Of a DNA stretch of 24,617 nt, positions 9,849 through 17,277 are shown in pieces. Source of the stretch: a virus; IMG/VR virus record IMGVR_UViG_3300035682_000186, positions 1 to 24,617 of that record; one strand, given 5' to 3'. A program made the translations under genes and the position numbers. The stretch's first letter is position 1; each line of letters opens with the position of its first letter. The notes below the pieces were generated by a model that was given only the letters and a program-made list of their open reading frames with translations, searched no databases and was not told where the DNA came from.

Positions 9849-10252
9849 ACATCCTTGATTTGCTTGGCAACGCTCTCGGTGGTGGTGCGCTCGGTGTGAT
9901 TCTCCGCATCGGCAACGGCTTCTTCGAGGAGTTCAAGGCTGGACGCGACCACGCGCGGAAGCTCGAAGAGGCCAAGACGATGGCTGGCATCGCAGCAGAC
10001 GCCGCAGCGTGGGCAGCGTTCACGGCGAGCCAGCAGGCCGCGACCGTGCCGAGCAACGTCGCGCCGTGGTGCGCTAACATCATCACGCTTTTTCGGCCGT
10101 TCATCACTTTGACTTTGGTCGGTGTCGCGACCGTCGTTTACTTCCACTCAGTCGGACCGGAGCGTGCGCCGATGGTGGAACAGATCAATTTTGCCGCGTT
10201 CAACTGCGTGGGATGGTGGTTCGGGGACCGCATGGCGCGAAAATCAAAATGA
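9845..10252 (+). CDS. Holin-like membrane protein
   Basis: 135 residues, starting in a 4-base overlap with the 48-residue gene. Residues about 6-27 are a Gly-rich, weakly hydrophobic helix. A charged helix follows (E-E-F-K-A-G-R-D-H-A-R-K-L-E-E-A). A clear membrane span lies at about 77-102 (L-F-R-P-F-I-T-L-T-L-V-G-V-A-T-V-V-Y-F), then a second hydrophobic stretch ending in G-W-W-F-G-D-R-M. The R-P-F-I-T and W-W-F-G-D-R signatures match a family of phage proteins often labelled holin, like the 3-TM gene-transfer-agent holins. The likely role is timed permeabilisation of the inner membrane. No endolysin is visible nearby, so the lysis role is inferred from topology and neighbours. Confidence 0.6.
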   Translation: MNILDLLGNALGGGALGVILRIGNGFFEEFKAGRDHARKLEEAKTMAGIAADAAAWAAFTASQQAATVPSNVAPWCANIITLFRPFITLTLVGVATVVYFHSVGPERAPMVEQINFAAFNCVGWWFGDRMARKSK

Positions 10253-10410
10253 ACACCCACAACATCAAAGCCACCCTCACCGCCGCAACGCCTGCCGCCG
10301 CGATGGTGAGCCTATCGCAGGTCAACGAGGTTGCCGCGCTCGTCGGCACACTCCTCGGCATTGCGTTTCTGCTCTGGCGGTGGCGCCGCGAGGCGCAGAA
10401 GGAGGATTGA
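10249..10410 (+). CDS. Small membrane protein, third of a lysis-like trio
   Basis: 53 residues from ATG 10249, which overlaps the preceding stop (ATGA at 10249-10252). A longer in-frame ATG at 10213 lies inside the previous gene and is less likely. A hydrophobic span at about residues 29-45 (A-A-L-V-G-T-L-L-G-I-A-F-L-L-W) is followed by a short, charged tail with R-W-R-R-E-A. This resembles small phage membrane proteins encoded beside holins. The function is not provable from sequence alone. Confidence 0.6.
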   Translation: MNTHNIKATLTAATPAAAMVSLSQVNEVAALVGTLLGIAFLLWRWRREAQKED

Positions 10411-10433
10411 TTTTGACGGGCATCGCATAGGCG

Positions 10434-11360
10434 ATGGAACCCGTCATCACATTTGCAGCCTCCGCAGGCGTCATCGACGCGCAGACCGGAATCATTCGCG
10501 GCGTCTCACTCATCACCAAAGGCCCGGCGTTGGGCCACGGCGTGATGATCGACAGCACGACGCTGGAGCAGGTCAAGAAAGCCGCCGAGCAATACTCTGG
10601 CGGGCTCAAGGTGAAGCTCGACCACTCGGGCGGCGCAGGCGACATCGTCGGTTACATCGACACCTTGCGCATCGAGGGCGAGAAGCTCCTCGGCGATTTG
10701 CACCTGCTAGAATCCTCGGTTCACCGCGCTTACATTTTGGAGATTGCCGAGCGGATTCCCGACACGTTCGGGCTCTCGATTGCGTTCTCGGGTCCGTCGG
10801 AAAAAAGCGCGGACAAGCTCACGACTTTGCAGAGGTGTTCTGAAATTTACTCGGTCGATCTCGTCAGCGAACCCGCTGCGAACCCGAATGGATTTTTCGC
10901 GCGCAAGCTGGAGCAACTTCAGACCGCGCCAGAATCAAAAGCAAAAATTGAAACGATGAATGACGAACTCAAGGAAGCCATCCAAGGCATGATTCAATCT
11001 GCTATGATGGGCATGAATGACAAACTCGCGAAGCTCGAAGCTGCGCTTCCTCCCGTTGAAGAAAAACCCGCCGCCATGAGCGCACAGACTGAGGTCGTGC
11101 AACTCGCGGCGAACGCCGCCGCTCTCGCTGCGGTCAAAGAATTTGCCAAGTCTTTCGGTGCGCCAGCCGCCCCGATCGCCTCGGCGGAAGCTCCCAAACC
11201 AGTCGCGCAAGCGCAGAAGTTCGAGGACGTAGTCGCCGCCAAAGCCACCGAGCTCAAGGGCGACAAATCCTCGGCCATCTCCTTCGCGGTCAAAAATCAT
11301 GCTGACCTTTACGCCGTCTATCGTGCGCGCGTGCAGGGCGGCGAACTCGTGAAACTCTAA
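10434..11360 (+). CDS. Prohead protease with C-terminal scaffold region
   Basis: 308 residues. The N-terminal part, about 1-160, looks like a herpesvirus-assemblin-type phage prohead protease: K-L-D-H64-S with a following G-D-I-V-G-Y-I strand, and F-G-L-S115-I-A-F. These fit the catalytic His and Ser of the HK97-type (S78-like) proteases. The segment S-V-D-L-V-S-E-P-A-A-N-P near residue 150 is also typical. Residues about 170-308 are Ala/Lys/Glu-rich and mainly helical, as in scaffold domains, so the protein is probably a protease-scaffold fusion. An in-frame ATG at 10956 could give a separate 134-residue scaffold. It precedes the decoration and major capsid genes, the normal order. Lambda itself uses a different, ClpP-like protease (gpC) here. 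Confidence 0.82.
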   Translation: MEPVITFAASAGVIDAQTGIIRGVSLITKGPALGHGVMIDSTTLEQVKKAAEQYSGGLKVKLDHSGGAGDIVGYIDTLRIEGEKLLGDLHLLESSVHRAYILEIAERIPDTFGLSIAFSGPSEKSADKLTTLQRCSEIYSVDLVSEPAANPNGFFARKLEQLQTAPESKAKIETMNDELKEAIQGMIQSAMMGMNDKLAKLEAALPPVEEKPAAMSAQTEVVQLAANAAALAAVKEFAKSFGAPAAPIASAEAPKPVAQAQKFEDVVAAKATELKGDKSSAISFAVKNHADLYAVYRARVQGGELVKL

Positions 11361-11370
11361 AAAAACCACC

Positions 11371-11721
11371 ATGGCTACTTCATTCCAAAATGCGGGCACG
11401 TTCGTCGCAAACTCGGCTATCACCGCGTTTCGCCTCGTGTCCATTTCCAGCAATCGCGGCGTCGGTCTTTCCGCCACCGCTTCTCTCCCTGACGGCGTCG
11501 CTTTGATCGACGCTGCCTCGGGCGATCAAGTCACCGTGCAGTTCCTCGGTGGCACCACCATCAAAGCCACTCTGCTCGCTGGGCCGGTCACCGTAGGTGA
11601 CACCTTATTCTCAACCGCCAACGGGAGCGTGGCGATTACAGGTTCCGTAACGGTGGGCAAATCGCTCACCACCGCGTCCGACGCTTCGGCGATCATCGAG
11701 ATGATTCCCAAGAATCTCTAA
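11371..11721 (+). CDS. Capsid decoration/cement protein
   Basis: 116 residues, between protease and major capsid protein, the place of lambda gpD. The whole chain is beta-rich, with Ala, Val, Thr and Gly dominating. It has pairs such as G-P-V-T-V-G-D-T-L-F and G-S-V-T-V-G-K-S-L that look like repeated strands of one small barrel. This resembles the DUF2190-like capsid cement proteins more than lambda gpD by sequence. It would bind the expanded capsid surface and stabilise it. The leader AAAAAACCACC before ATG 11371 contains no Shine-Dalgarno match, although high expression is expected. Confidence 0.7.
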   Translation: MATSFQNAGTFVANSAITAFRLVSISSNRGVGLSATASLPDGVALIDAASGDQVTVQFLGGTTIKATLLAGPVTVGDTLFSTANGSVAITGSVTVGKSLTTASDASAIIEMIPKNL

Positions 11722-11740
11722 ACCCTAAAAAAATCTTACC

Positions 11741-12706
11741 ATGTATACAAATTCAGCAGCCATTTTCCGCGGCGACATCGCCGGTGTAGTCGAGCAGGCC
11801 AAGGACTATGAAGCCGGTTTGATCGGCGTTCAAGCGATGCCCATCCTCGACGTGCCCGTGCGCGCCGGCCAATACCCATCCTTCGTCCTCAAAGAGGGTC
11901 AGCTCCTCAAGAGCGACGTTAAGAACCGCGCCGCTTACAGCGCATATGCTCGCGGCACGCGTGCGTTTAACCAAGATACCTACACGGCGTTGGAATATGG
12001 ATACGAAGAGGCCGTGGACGATACCGTCACCCTCGACGTCGCCCGCTTCTTCGACGCGGAAGTGATCGCGGCCAAGCTCGCCAAGCGCAAACTGCTCCTC
12101 GCGCACGAGCTTCGCGTCGCTGCGAAACTGTTCGACAGCGGCACGTTCACCGCGACCAACAGCGGCACCGCCTACACGACCGCCAATCTGGCGACGTTCG
12201 ATGTCGGCGCTGACGTTCAAGAGGCTACCGACCGTCTTCTCGCGAAGGGCGAGAGCGTCACGAACCTGACCGCGATCATCCCATACCCAGTGTGGACCCG
12301 AATCCGCGCTTCCACGAAGTTCCAGAACCGCCTTCGCGGCGCTGGCATTTCGTCCGACACTATCCTCAACGCGAGCACGCAAGCGGCGGCTGAGGTGTTC
12401 GGTGTCAGCCAAGTGCTGATTGGTCGCGCCAGCTACGACACCGCCCCTGAAGGCGTCGCGTTTGCTGCCGGTAATGTCTGGGCCAATACCTACATCTGGG
12501 TCGGCTCGGTCACGCAGGCGTCCGCTGGTTTCTTCGGTGGCGGCGCAGGCTTCACGCTGAACTGGTCCGAGTATGGCCCAGCAATCGGCGTCTCGACCTA
12601 TCGCGAAGAAGCGATCAAATCCAACATCGTGCGGGCGTCGCACTTTGTGTCCGAGAAGGTCGTGAATGCAAACGCCGGTCAGTTAATCACCACTCAGTAT
12701 TCCTGA
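11741..12706 (+). CDS. Major capsid protein (lambda gpE-like)
   Basis: 321 residues, close to lambda gpE (341). It follows the decoration gene by 19 bases and is followed by a strong terminator. Features seen in this family are an N-terminal arm, a helix-rich region at about 90-130 (D-V-A-R-F-F-D-A-E-V-I-A-A-K-L-A, then a spine-like helix), and an A-domain part with P-Y-P-V-W-T-R-I and F-G-V-S-Q-V-L-I-G. Near the C terminus is the S-T-Y-R-E-E-A-I-K-S-N-I-V-R-A-S segment. It would form the icosahedral shell on the scaffold encoded upstream. I rely on position and fold-like pattern, not on an alignment. Confidence 0.85.
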   Translation: MYTNSAAIFRGDIAGVVEQAKDYEAGLIGVQAMPILDVPVRAGQYPSFVLKEGQLLKSDVKNRAAYSAYARGTRAFNQDTYTALEYGYEEAVDDTVTLDVARFFDAEVIAAKLAKRKLLLAHELRVAAKLFDSGTFTATNSGTAYTTANLATFDVGADVQEATDRLLAKGESVTNLTAIIPYPVWTRIRASTKFQNRLRGAGISSDTILNASTQAAAEVFGVSQVLIGRASYDTAPEGVAFAAGNVWANTYIWVGSVTQASAGFFGGGAGFTLNWSEYGPAIGVSTYREEAIKSNIVRASHFVSEKVVNANAGQLITTQYS

Positions 12707-12727
12707 TCTGAATACACCTGAGTTCAC

Positions 12728-12760
12728 AGCCCCACGCCTAACCGCGTGGGGCTTTTTGTT
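12728..12760 (+). terminator. Rho-independent terminator after the major capsid gene
   Basis: A perfect 10-bp stem, AGCCCCACGC (12728-12737) with GCGTGGGGCT (12744-12753), and a 6-nt loop are followed by a T-rich tract TTTTGTT (to 12760 and beyond). It would end or attenuate transcription after the capsid gene, raising capsid mRNA relative to downstream genes. Confidence 0.9.
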
Positions 12761-12804
12761 TTGACGCTCTGGCGCGATTCGCCACACCGGAGCGAACACA
12801 CAAC

Positions 12805-14190
12805 ATGACAATTTCCCTCTGCGTGATTGCCGGTAACGAGACCGCGCACATACGAACCATGCTCGATTCGTTCGTCGGCATCATCGACGAACTCTCACTG
12901 GTGCGCGCCATCGGCTCGCAGGAACCGGACGACACCGAACAGCTCGCGCGCGAATGGTGCGAGCGCAACGCGGTCCCGATTGTCTTTTCGGACTACCGCA
13001 ACGGGGTCACTGCGCAGGCGTGGCGGCACGTTGATTCGTTCGCGAGGGCTCGGAACCAAGCCTTCGCCCAAGGCACCGGCGATTGGCTTCTTTGGGCGGA
13101 CTGCGACGACGTGCTGACCGATGCGACGGACCTGCGGGAAAGGCTCAAGGAGCTTACCGAGGACGTGCTCATGCTGCGATGCCCTTACGACGTGCGGGGC
13201 ACCGGCAAGAAGTTGCAACGCGAGCGAATCATCCGCCGCGCAGCGTTCGCCTCGGGGCGCGTCTGGCACCACGACGTCCACGAAAACCTGCTGTTGCTCC
13301 CGAACGATCTTCACAACGAGTGGACGGTGCCGGTTTGGCGGCATCAGCCGGTCGCGATCAAGCAGAGCAACCGCAAGCGCAACCTCGCAATCCTCGGGCG
13401 AAGCGTCGCGGAGTCGGCGACTCAGTATTTTTACATCCATCAGGAACACTATTGCGCGGGCAACAAGACCGCCGCCGAGCAGTTCGGCCGCATCGCGCTT
13501 TCCTTCCCGAACCTCGACGACTCGTTTCGATACGAAGTGCAACTGAACCTTGCGCGGCTCGTCGCGTCACGGCGCGAGGCTTTGCAATTCGCGCTCGGTG
13601 CGCACGGGGTTTTCCCGTGGTGCCGCGAGGCCATCGCGTCGGTTATCATGCTGGCCTTCGAGCGCAACGACGGGCGCCGCGCGAGCTTCTGGGCTGAGCG
13701 GATGCTTGCGCTACCGGAGCCGAAGGAGAAGGAAAGGCCGTGGACGCACGAGGTGAAGTGGTATGGCTGGGCCGGTCTCGATCTCGCCGCGCGTTCCTAC
13801 CGGCTCGCGGACCAGCCGAGAAAGGCGGACGGGCTCCAGTGGGCGTTCCACAAGCACGAAAAGCCCGCGATTCGGCTCACGCAGAAAACCCTCGGCGACT
13901 CGACGCGCTCGGTGTCATTTCGCGAGGCGTGGCTCGGGACGGCAGCGCAACCGGAAACCGTCGAGCACGTTTTCCTTGTGCGACCCGACGACAAGGAGAC
14001 GATGGCAATGTCGAAGCAGTTCATCCACGACGTAGGGCAACCGCGAGCCGTGGAGCGCGCGATGATCTCGGTGCACATCGAGGACGGCATGGTCCCGCCG
14101 CACGACTGGGACAAGCTCGTGATTGCAAGCGGCGTGACGCTCATCGACGCCGAGAACGTCAAAGAAATCCTCGGGGCGAAAAAGCCGTGA
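12805..14190 (+). CDS. Glycosyltransferase family 2-like protein
   Basis: 461 residues. The N-terminal part, about 1-230, has a GT-A pattern. The opening strand M-T-I-S-L-C-V-I-A-G-N-E is followed by a helix, then an I-G-S-Q-E-P-D-D-T segment where GT2 enzymes have G-S-x-D-x-T. The acidic motif W-A-D99-C-D101-D102 binds metal and the sugar nucleotide in this family. Residues about 230-350 are helical and repeat-like. The C-terminal part is unassigned. It lies between the capsid terminator and the connector genes, which is not part of the lambda plan. It overlaps the next GT-like gene by 4 bases, so the pair probably acts together. Possible targets are virion proteins, phage DNA or host surface glycans; the sequence cannot distinguish them. 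Confidence 0.75.
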   Translation: MTISLCVIAGNETAHIRTMLDSFVGIIDELSLVRAIGSQEPDDTEQLAREWCERNAVPIVFSDYRNGVTAQAWRHVDSFARARNQAFAQGTGDWLLWADCDDVLTDATDLRERLKELTEDVLMLRCPYDVRGTGKKLQRERIIRRAAFASGRVWHHDVHENLLLLPNDLHNEWTVPVWRHQPVAIKQSNRKRNLAILGRSVAESATQYFYIHQEHYCAGNKTAAEQFGRIALSFPNLDDSFRYEVQLNLARLVASRREALQFALGAHGVFPWCREAIASVIMLAFERNDGRRASFWAERMLALPEPKEKERPWTHEVKWYGWAGLDLAARSYRLADQPRKADGLQWAFHKHEKPAIRLTQKTLGDSTRSVSFREAWLGTAAQPETVEHVFLVRPDDKETMAMSKQFIHDVGQPRAVERAMISVHIEDGMVPPHDWDKLVIASGVTLIDAENVKEILGAKKP

Positions 14191-14828
14191 GCACGCCAGC
14201 AATCATCGTTTGCACGGTCAACGGCGCGTGCCTCAATGTCATGACGGCGTCGCTGAACGCCTACGTCCCGCGCGACGTCGAGAGGTATGTGCATCACAAG
14301 GTCGGCACGAACTTCGGGGACGCCTACAACTTCGCCGCGCGCGAAGCCTTCAAGCGGCACGACGAGATTCTGATTTGCAACGATGACATCGTGTTCACGC
14401 CGACGACGTGGGCGTTGCTACTCGCGGACGTCGCGCATCTGCGCAAGGTCGTGCCTGATCTCGGCTACGTCGCGACGCGCTCGGACTACGCGCGCGGCGA
14501 GCAGAATGTTCGCAGCGGGCGCGGGAAAATCGACTTCCTGCGCTACCAATCCGAGCGGCACATAGTCGAGACGCCGGTCATCGCGCCGATTTGCGCGTGG
14601 ATTCACCGCGACGCGTGGGTTGATTTCCCGCCGATCAACTGGTTCTCGGACGACGTGCAATGCCTCGACATGAAGCGGCGGCATTTCATCTCGCGCGCCT
14701 ACGTTCACCACGTCGGAAGCCAGACCTGCGGGCAGGACGCACAGCGGTGCTACGAGGACGCGGAGCCGTGGCTACTCGCGAACCGACCGGAGCTTCACGC
14801 ACGGTTTTATTTTACAGGCGGCGCATAA
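14187..14828 (+). CDS. Second glycosyltransferase-like protein (GT-A fold)
   Basis: 213 residues from GTG 14187, overlapping the upstream stop (GTGA at 14187-14190). The reading frame is open from 13740, but the upstream part is antisense-free shadow of the previous gene, so the GTG is chosen. Residues 1-15 form a beta strand, and I-C-N65-D66-D67-I-V-F carries the acidic metal-binding motif of GT-A enzymes. Later residues include P-V-I-A-P-I-C-A-W-I-H-R, which resembles the acceptor-side region of small family-2 transferases. The protein is short, close to a minimal catalytic domain. It is encoded with the larger transferase and ends 2 bases before the next structural gene. Confidence 0.65.
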   Translation: MSTPAIIVCTVNGACLNVMTASLNAYVPRDVERYVHHKVGTNFGDAYNFAAREAFKRHDEILICNDDIVFTPTTWALLLADVAHLRKVVPDLGYVATRSDYARGEQNVRSGRGKIDFLRYQSERHIVETPVIAPICAWIHRDAWVDFPPINWFSDDVQCLDMKRRHFISRAYVHHVGSQTCGQDAQRCYEDAEPWLLANRPELHARFYFTGGA

Positions 14829-14830
14829 GT

Positions 14831-15151
14831 ATGGCAGCCGTGCGAGACTTCGACCCGACCCAAATCAACTCCGACTTCTCGGCGATTCTTGAGCAGGCGG
14901 GCGTCGCGTTCACTTATCAGGGCGTGAGCGTCACCGGCATCTGGTCATCGTCGCGCGATGCGTTCTCGGAGTTTGAGGACCAGCGTCGAACCGACAGCAA
15001 GTTTACGGTGTTCCTGCTCACGTCGAGCGTCAGCGCCACGCCGCAAGTCACCCAGACGCTTTCTCGGGCGAGCATCACCTATTTCATCGAACGCGTGACC
15101 TTGGACGCCGAGGGCGCGGGCTGCGAAATCGAGGTCGCAAAGTCGATATGA
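14831..15151 (+). CDS. Head-tail connector protein
   Basis: 106 residues from ATG 14831. The frame is open further upstream, but that part overlaps the glycosyltransferase-like gene. Chain pattern: a short N-terminal helix (D-F-D-P-T-Q-I-N-S-D-F-S-A-I-L), then beta strands, consistent with lambda FII-like or head-completion proteins. The family is not certain from sequence. The position, before the gpZ-like and tail-terminator genes, supports a connector role. It overlaps the next gene by 4 bases (ATGA at 15148). Confidence 0.6.
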   Translation: MAAVRDFDPTQINSDFSAILEQAGVAFTYQGVSVTGIWSSSRDAFSEFEDQRRTDSKFTVFLLTSSVSATPQVTQTLSRASITYFIERVTLDAEGAGCEIEVAKSI

Positions 15152-15948
15152 TCGACATCGAAACCAGTTTCTCACGGCTGGAGTATCAGCTCGCGCGGCT
15201 TGCAAACGCGGCAAAGGTGGACCTCGGGCTGGTCATCAAAGAGGAGGCCAAATACGCGATTCAAACCATCGTCAAATTTACGCCGCCCAAGAGCAAGCAG
15301 CAGGGCGCGAACGCGGTGCGCGCGGATTTCAGCAGGCTCGCGGAACCGTTGGTATTCCAAGACCTGCAAGCGAAGGCGACCGAGGGCGGATTTTACAAGT
15401 CGATGGCGCGATATGTCAGGAACCGCGACGTTGAGAAGCTGCGCGCGCTTTTCAGAAATCCGAACCTCACGCACTATTACGGCAGGCCGTTACTCGAAAG
15501 CGAAGACGCCATTAAGAAATACCACCGCAGCCAGCAGAACGCACTAGGCAGGATCACCGGAAAACCGCGCGTCCTCGCCTTCGGATTGGATTTTCGACGC
15601 GTCCGAAAGACGATGGAGGACCGCGTGGGCTGGACCGTTAGCGGCTGGAACGCATCGGCGAAAGTAAGCGGAGCGCGCTACAAGAAATTCAGCGACAAGC
15701 TCAAGGCGCAGGCAGGCGGAAACATCCGGTTCGGCTCGGTGCAATCCAGCTTCGGGCCGCAGCCGTTCATCAAGGCAACGGCGCACAACGTGAAAATCCC
15801 GAATTACCAGCGCATGATCGACGCGGCCATCAATTCACGCGTGAGAACGACCGCGAAGAAAGTCGCCGCCGTCCTCGCCAACCGCGCCGTCAATCTCGGC
15901 TTCACCCGCGTCGGCGGAGCAATGCCAATAAAAACAGCCGCAGCATGA
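15148..15948 (+). CDS. Minor tail/connector protein, gpZ-like position
   Basis: 266 residues, basic and largely helical, with A-R-L-A-N-A-A-K-V-D-L-G-L-V-I-K-E-E-A near the start. That pattern (an N-terminal helix with K-E-E-A) is common in lambda gpZ and HK97 gp10-type connector proteins. The segment F-G-P-Q-P-F-I-K-A-T near residue 210 fits the F-x-x-x-A-x end region of this group. It would link the connector to the tail end. It is longer than HK97 gp10-type proteins and closer to gpZ (192) in build. The start overlaps the upstream stop and the stop is overlapped by the next ATG at 15945. Confidence 0.6.
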   Translation: MIDIETSFSRLEYQLARLANAAKVDLGLVIKEEAKYAIQTIVKFTPPKSKQQGANAVRADFSRLAEPLVFQDLQAKATEGGFYKSMARYVRNRDVEKLRALFRNPNLTHYYGRPLLESEDAIKKYHRSQQNALGRITGKPRVLAFGLDFRRVRKTMEDRVGWTVSGWNASAKVSGARYKKFSDKLKAQAGGNIRFGSVQSSFGPQPFIKATAHNVKIPNYQRMIDAAINSRVRTTAKKVAAVLANRAVNLGFTRVGGAMPIKTAAA

Positions 15949-16376
15949 GCACACGCACCAACATCCGCACCGCGACGGCGAACGCTCTCACCGGCGCGCT
16001 CGTCGTGCCCACCGCAAACATCCTTCGCGGGCGCAACAACACGATCGCCAGCATCTCGTTTCCCGCCGCCGCCGTTTACGCCGTCAGCGAGCAGATCGAG
16101 GTGCGCACGCTCGGGCCGAGCAACCGGACTCAATACCGGCAGCTTCAGCTCGTGGTGGACTATTTCATCGCGGAGAGCGGAACGTATTTGATCGACGACC
16201 TTTTCGACACGGGCAGCGCGGCGGTCGAGGCGGCAGTTCTCGCCGACGTGACGCTCGGGGGCCAGTGCCGCGATCTCCATTTGACGAGTGTGGATTATGT
16301 GATTGAGCCAGACGAGGACAGGCGCTTCGGCACGGCTCGGCATACTTTCAACTGCATCTATCTAACCACCGACTAA
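15945..16376 (+). CDS. Tail terminator protein, gpU-like
   Basis: 143 residues, close to lambda gpU (131). It starts in a 4-base overlap with the previous gene and precedes the tail tube gene by 1 base. An N-terminal helix (T-N-I-R-T-A-T-A-N-A-L) is followed by alternating strands, including a Y-R-Q-L-Q-L-V-V-D-Y strand and an acidic loop near the C terminus, in keeping with a gpU-type alpha/beta fold. It would cap the tail tube at the length set by the tape measure and provide the head-binding surface. The family is assigned mainly by gene order. Confidence 0.65.
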   Translation: MSTRTNIRTATANALTGALVVPTANILRGRNNTIASISFPAAAVYAVSEQIEVRTLGPSNRTQYRQLQLVVDYFIAESGTYLIDDLFDTGSAAVEAAVLADVTLGGQCRDLHLTSVDYVIEPDEDRRFGTARHTFNCIYLTTD

Positions 16377-16377
16377 C

Positions 16378-16767
16378 ATGGCAAACCACCTCGGCCGCGA
16401 AGGCCTCGTCAAAATCTCCACCACTGCAATCGGCGAGCTGAGAAATTACAGCCTGTCACATTCCTCGGATACGGTCGAGGATAGCGTGATCGGCGACACC
16501 TACCGCACGCGACTGGCAACCATGAAAACGTGGAGCGCATCGGGCGATCTCTATTGGGACGAGACGAACGCGGGTCAGCTCCTGATTACCATCGGCAGCT
16601 CGGTGACGCTCAACCTTTACCCAGAGGGCGACACGGCTGGGGACACCTACTATTCCGGTGCGGCAATCGTGACCAAGTTCGACATAAGCGCATCGTTCGA
16701 CGGCATCGTCGAGGGCTCAATCGCCTTCGAGGGCAACGGCGCTCTGAGCACGCTGACCGCCGTCTAA
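16378..16767 (+). CDS. Major tail tube protein
   Basis: 129 residues, beta-rich, with features of siphovirus tube proteins: an N-terminal G-R-E-G-L-V-K-I-S strand, then W-S-A-S-G-D-L-Y-W-D and a C-terminal A-S-F-D-G-I-V-E-G-S-I-A-F-E-G-N-G strand. It comes before the G/GT chaperone genes, the normal order, and would polymerise as hexamers into the tail tube. It is shorter than lambda gpV (246), which carries an extra Ig domain; no such domain is present here. Confidence 0.8.
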   Translation: MANHLGREGLVKISTTAIGELRNYSLSHSSDTVEDSVIGDTYRTRLATMKTWSASGDLYWDETNAGQLLITIGSSVTLNLYPEGDTAGDTYYSGAAIVTKFDISASFDGIVEGSIAFEGNGALSTLTAV

Positions 16768-16795
16768 TTTCTCAGCAGCAAAACACACACAACAC

Positions 16796-17119
16796 ATGGA
16801 AGCTATTGACCTTGTCAGAGAACACTTCGCCTCCCTCGGCACGCGCAAGATCGACGTGCCCGAGTGGAAGCTCGTCGTCCACGCATCGCCGGTCACGCTC
16901 GGCGAAAAGAACCGGCTTTATCGGCGCAGCAAAGAGAACGACATGGAATTGCTCGTGGACATTTTAATCATGAAGGCCACGGACGAGCACGGCGCGAAGC
17001 TGTTCACGATCGAGCACAAGCCGACGCTACTGAACAAGGCCGACAGCAACGTCGTCGGACGCATCGCCAACGCCATTCTGGCCGAAAACGGGCCGAGGCC
17101 CGACGACTTAAAAAACTGA
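16796..17119 (+). CDS. Tail assembly chaperone, lambda G-like
   Basis: 107-residue product of the unshifted frame, located between tail tube and tape measure as gpG is. It is charged and helical (E-A-I-D-L-V-R-E-H-F-A, then a V-T-L-G-E-K-N-R-L-Y region). It ends D-D-L-K-N at the slippery sequence, exactly where a G-to-T frameshift is expected. It would bind the tape measure during tail assembly and would not be part of the virion. The leader (ACACAACAC before ATG) has no Shine-Dalgarno match. Confidence 0.8.
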   Translation: MEAIDLVREHFASLGTRKIDVPEWKLVVHASPVTLGEKNRLYRRSKENDMELLVDILIMKATDEHGAKLFTIEHKPTLLNKADSNVVGRIANAILAENGPRPDDLKN

Positions 17120-17277
17120 TTCACGGCGGAGAAGCTGCCGACTTCCTCGCCGTGTATGCTCTCGCGGACCGTCTCGGCAAATTCGCAAGCGAAGTGCTCG
17201 CTATGCCGGCGCAGGAATTGAACGGCTGGCTCGTTTACATCGAACACCAAAACCGGAAACTGAAGCACCATGGCTGA
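16796..17277 (+). CDS. Frameshifted tail assembly chaperone, GT-like fusion
   Basis: Predicted 160-residue product made when ribosomes slip -1 at A AAA AAC (17110-17116). The first 107 codons are those of the G-like gene; reading then continues in the -1 frame from 17116 to the stop at 17275-17277, adding 53 residues (L-I-H-G-G-E-A-A-D-F-L to K-L-K-H-H-G). The T part is helical and has no start codon of its own that is well placed. In lambda, gpG and gpGT act together in a fixed ratio to recruit tail tube subunits to the tape measure. Its end overlaps the tape measure start (17270) by 8 bases. Confidence 0.8.
17110..17154 (+). promoter_or_regulatory. Programmed -1 ribosomal frameshift signal
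   Basis: Slippery heptamer A AAA AAC at 17110-17116 in the zero frame (codons TTA AAA AAC, then TGA). After a 5-base spacer, a strong hairpin follows: CACGGCG (17122-17128) pairs perfectly with CGCCGTG (17148-17154). It continues inside through a G-U pair and one mismatch to GAAG (17131-17134) with CTTC (17142-17145), with a 7-base loop. GAGG at 17095-17098 could act as an upstream stimulating Shine-Dalgarno-like site, 11 bases before the heptamer; this is weaker evidence. Confidence 0.85.

Noticed and set aside
12761-12790. TTGACG after the capsid terminator as a promoter -35 element
   Set aside because: No acceptable -10 element lies 16-18 bases downstream. The same TTTGACG string also occurs at 3794 and 10412, again without a -10 element.
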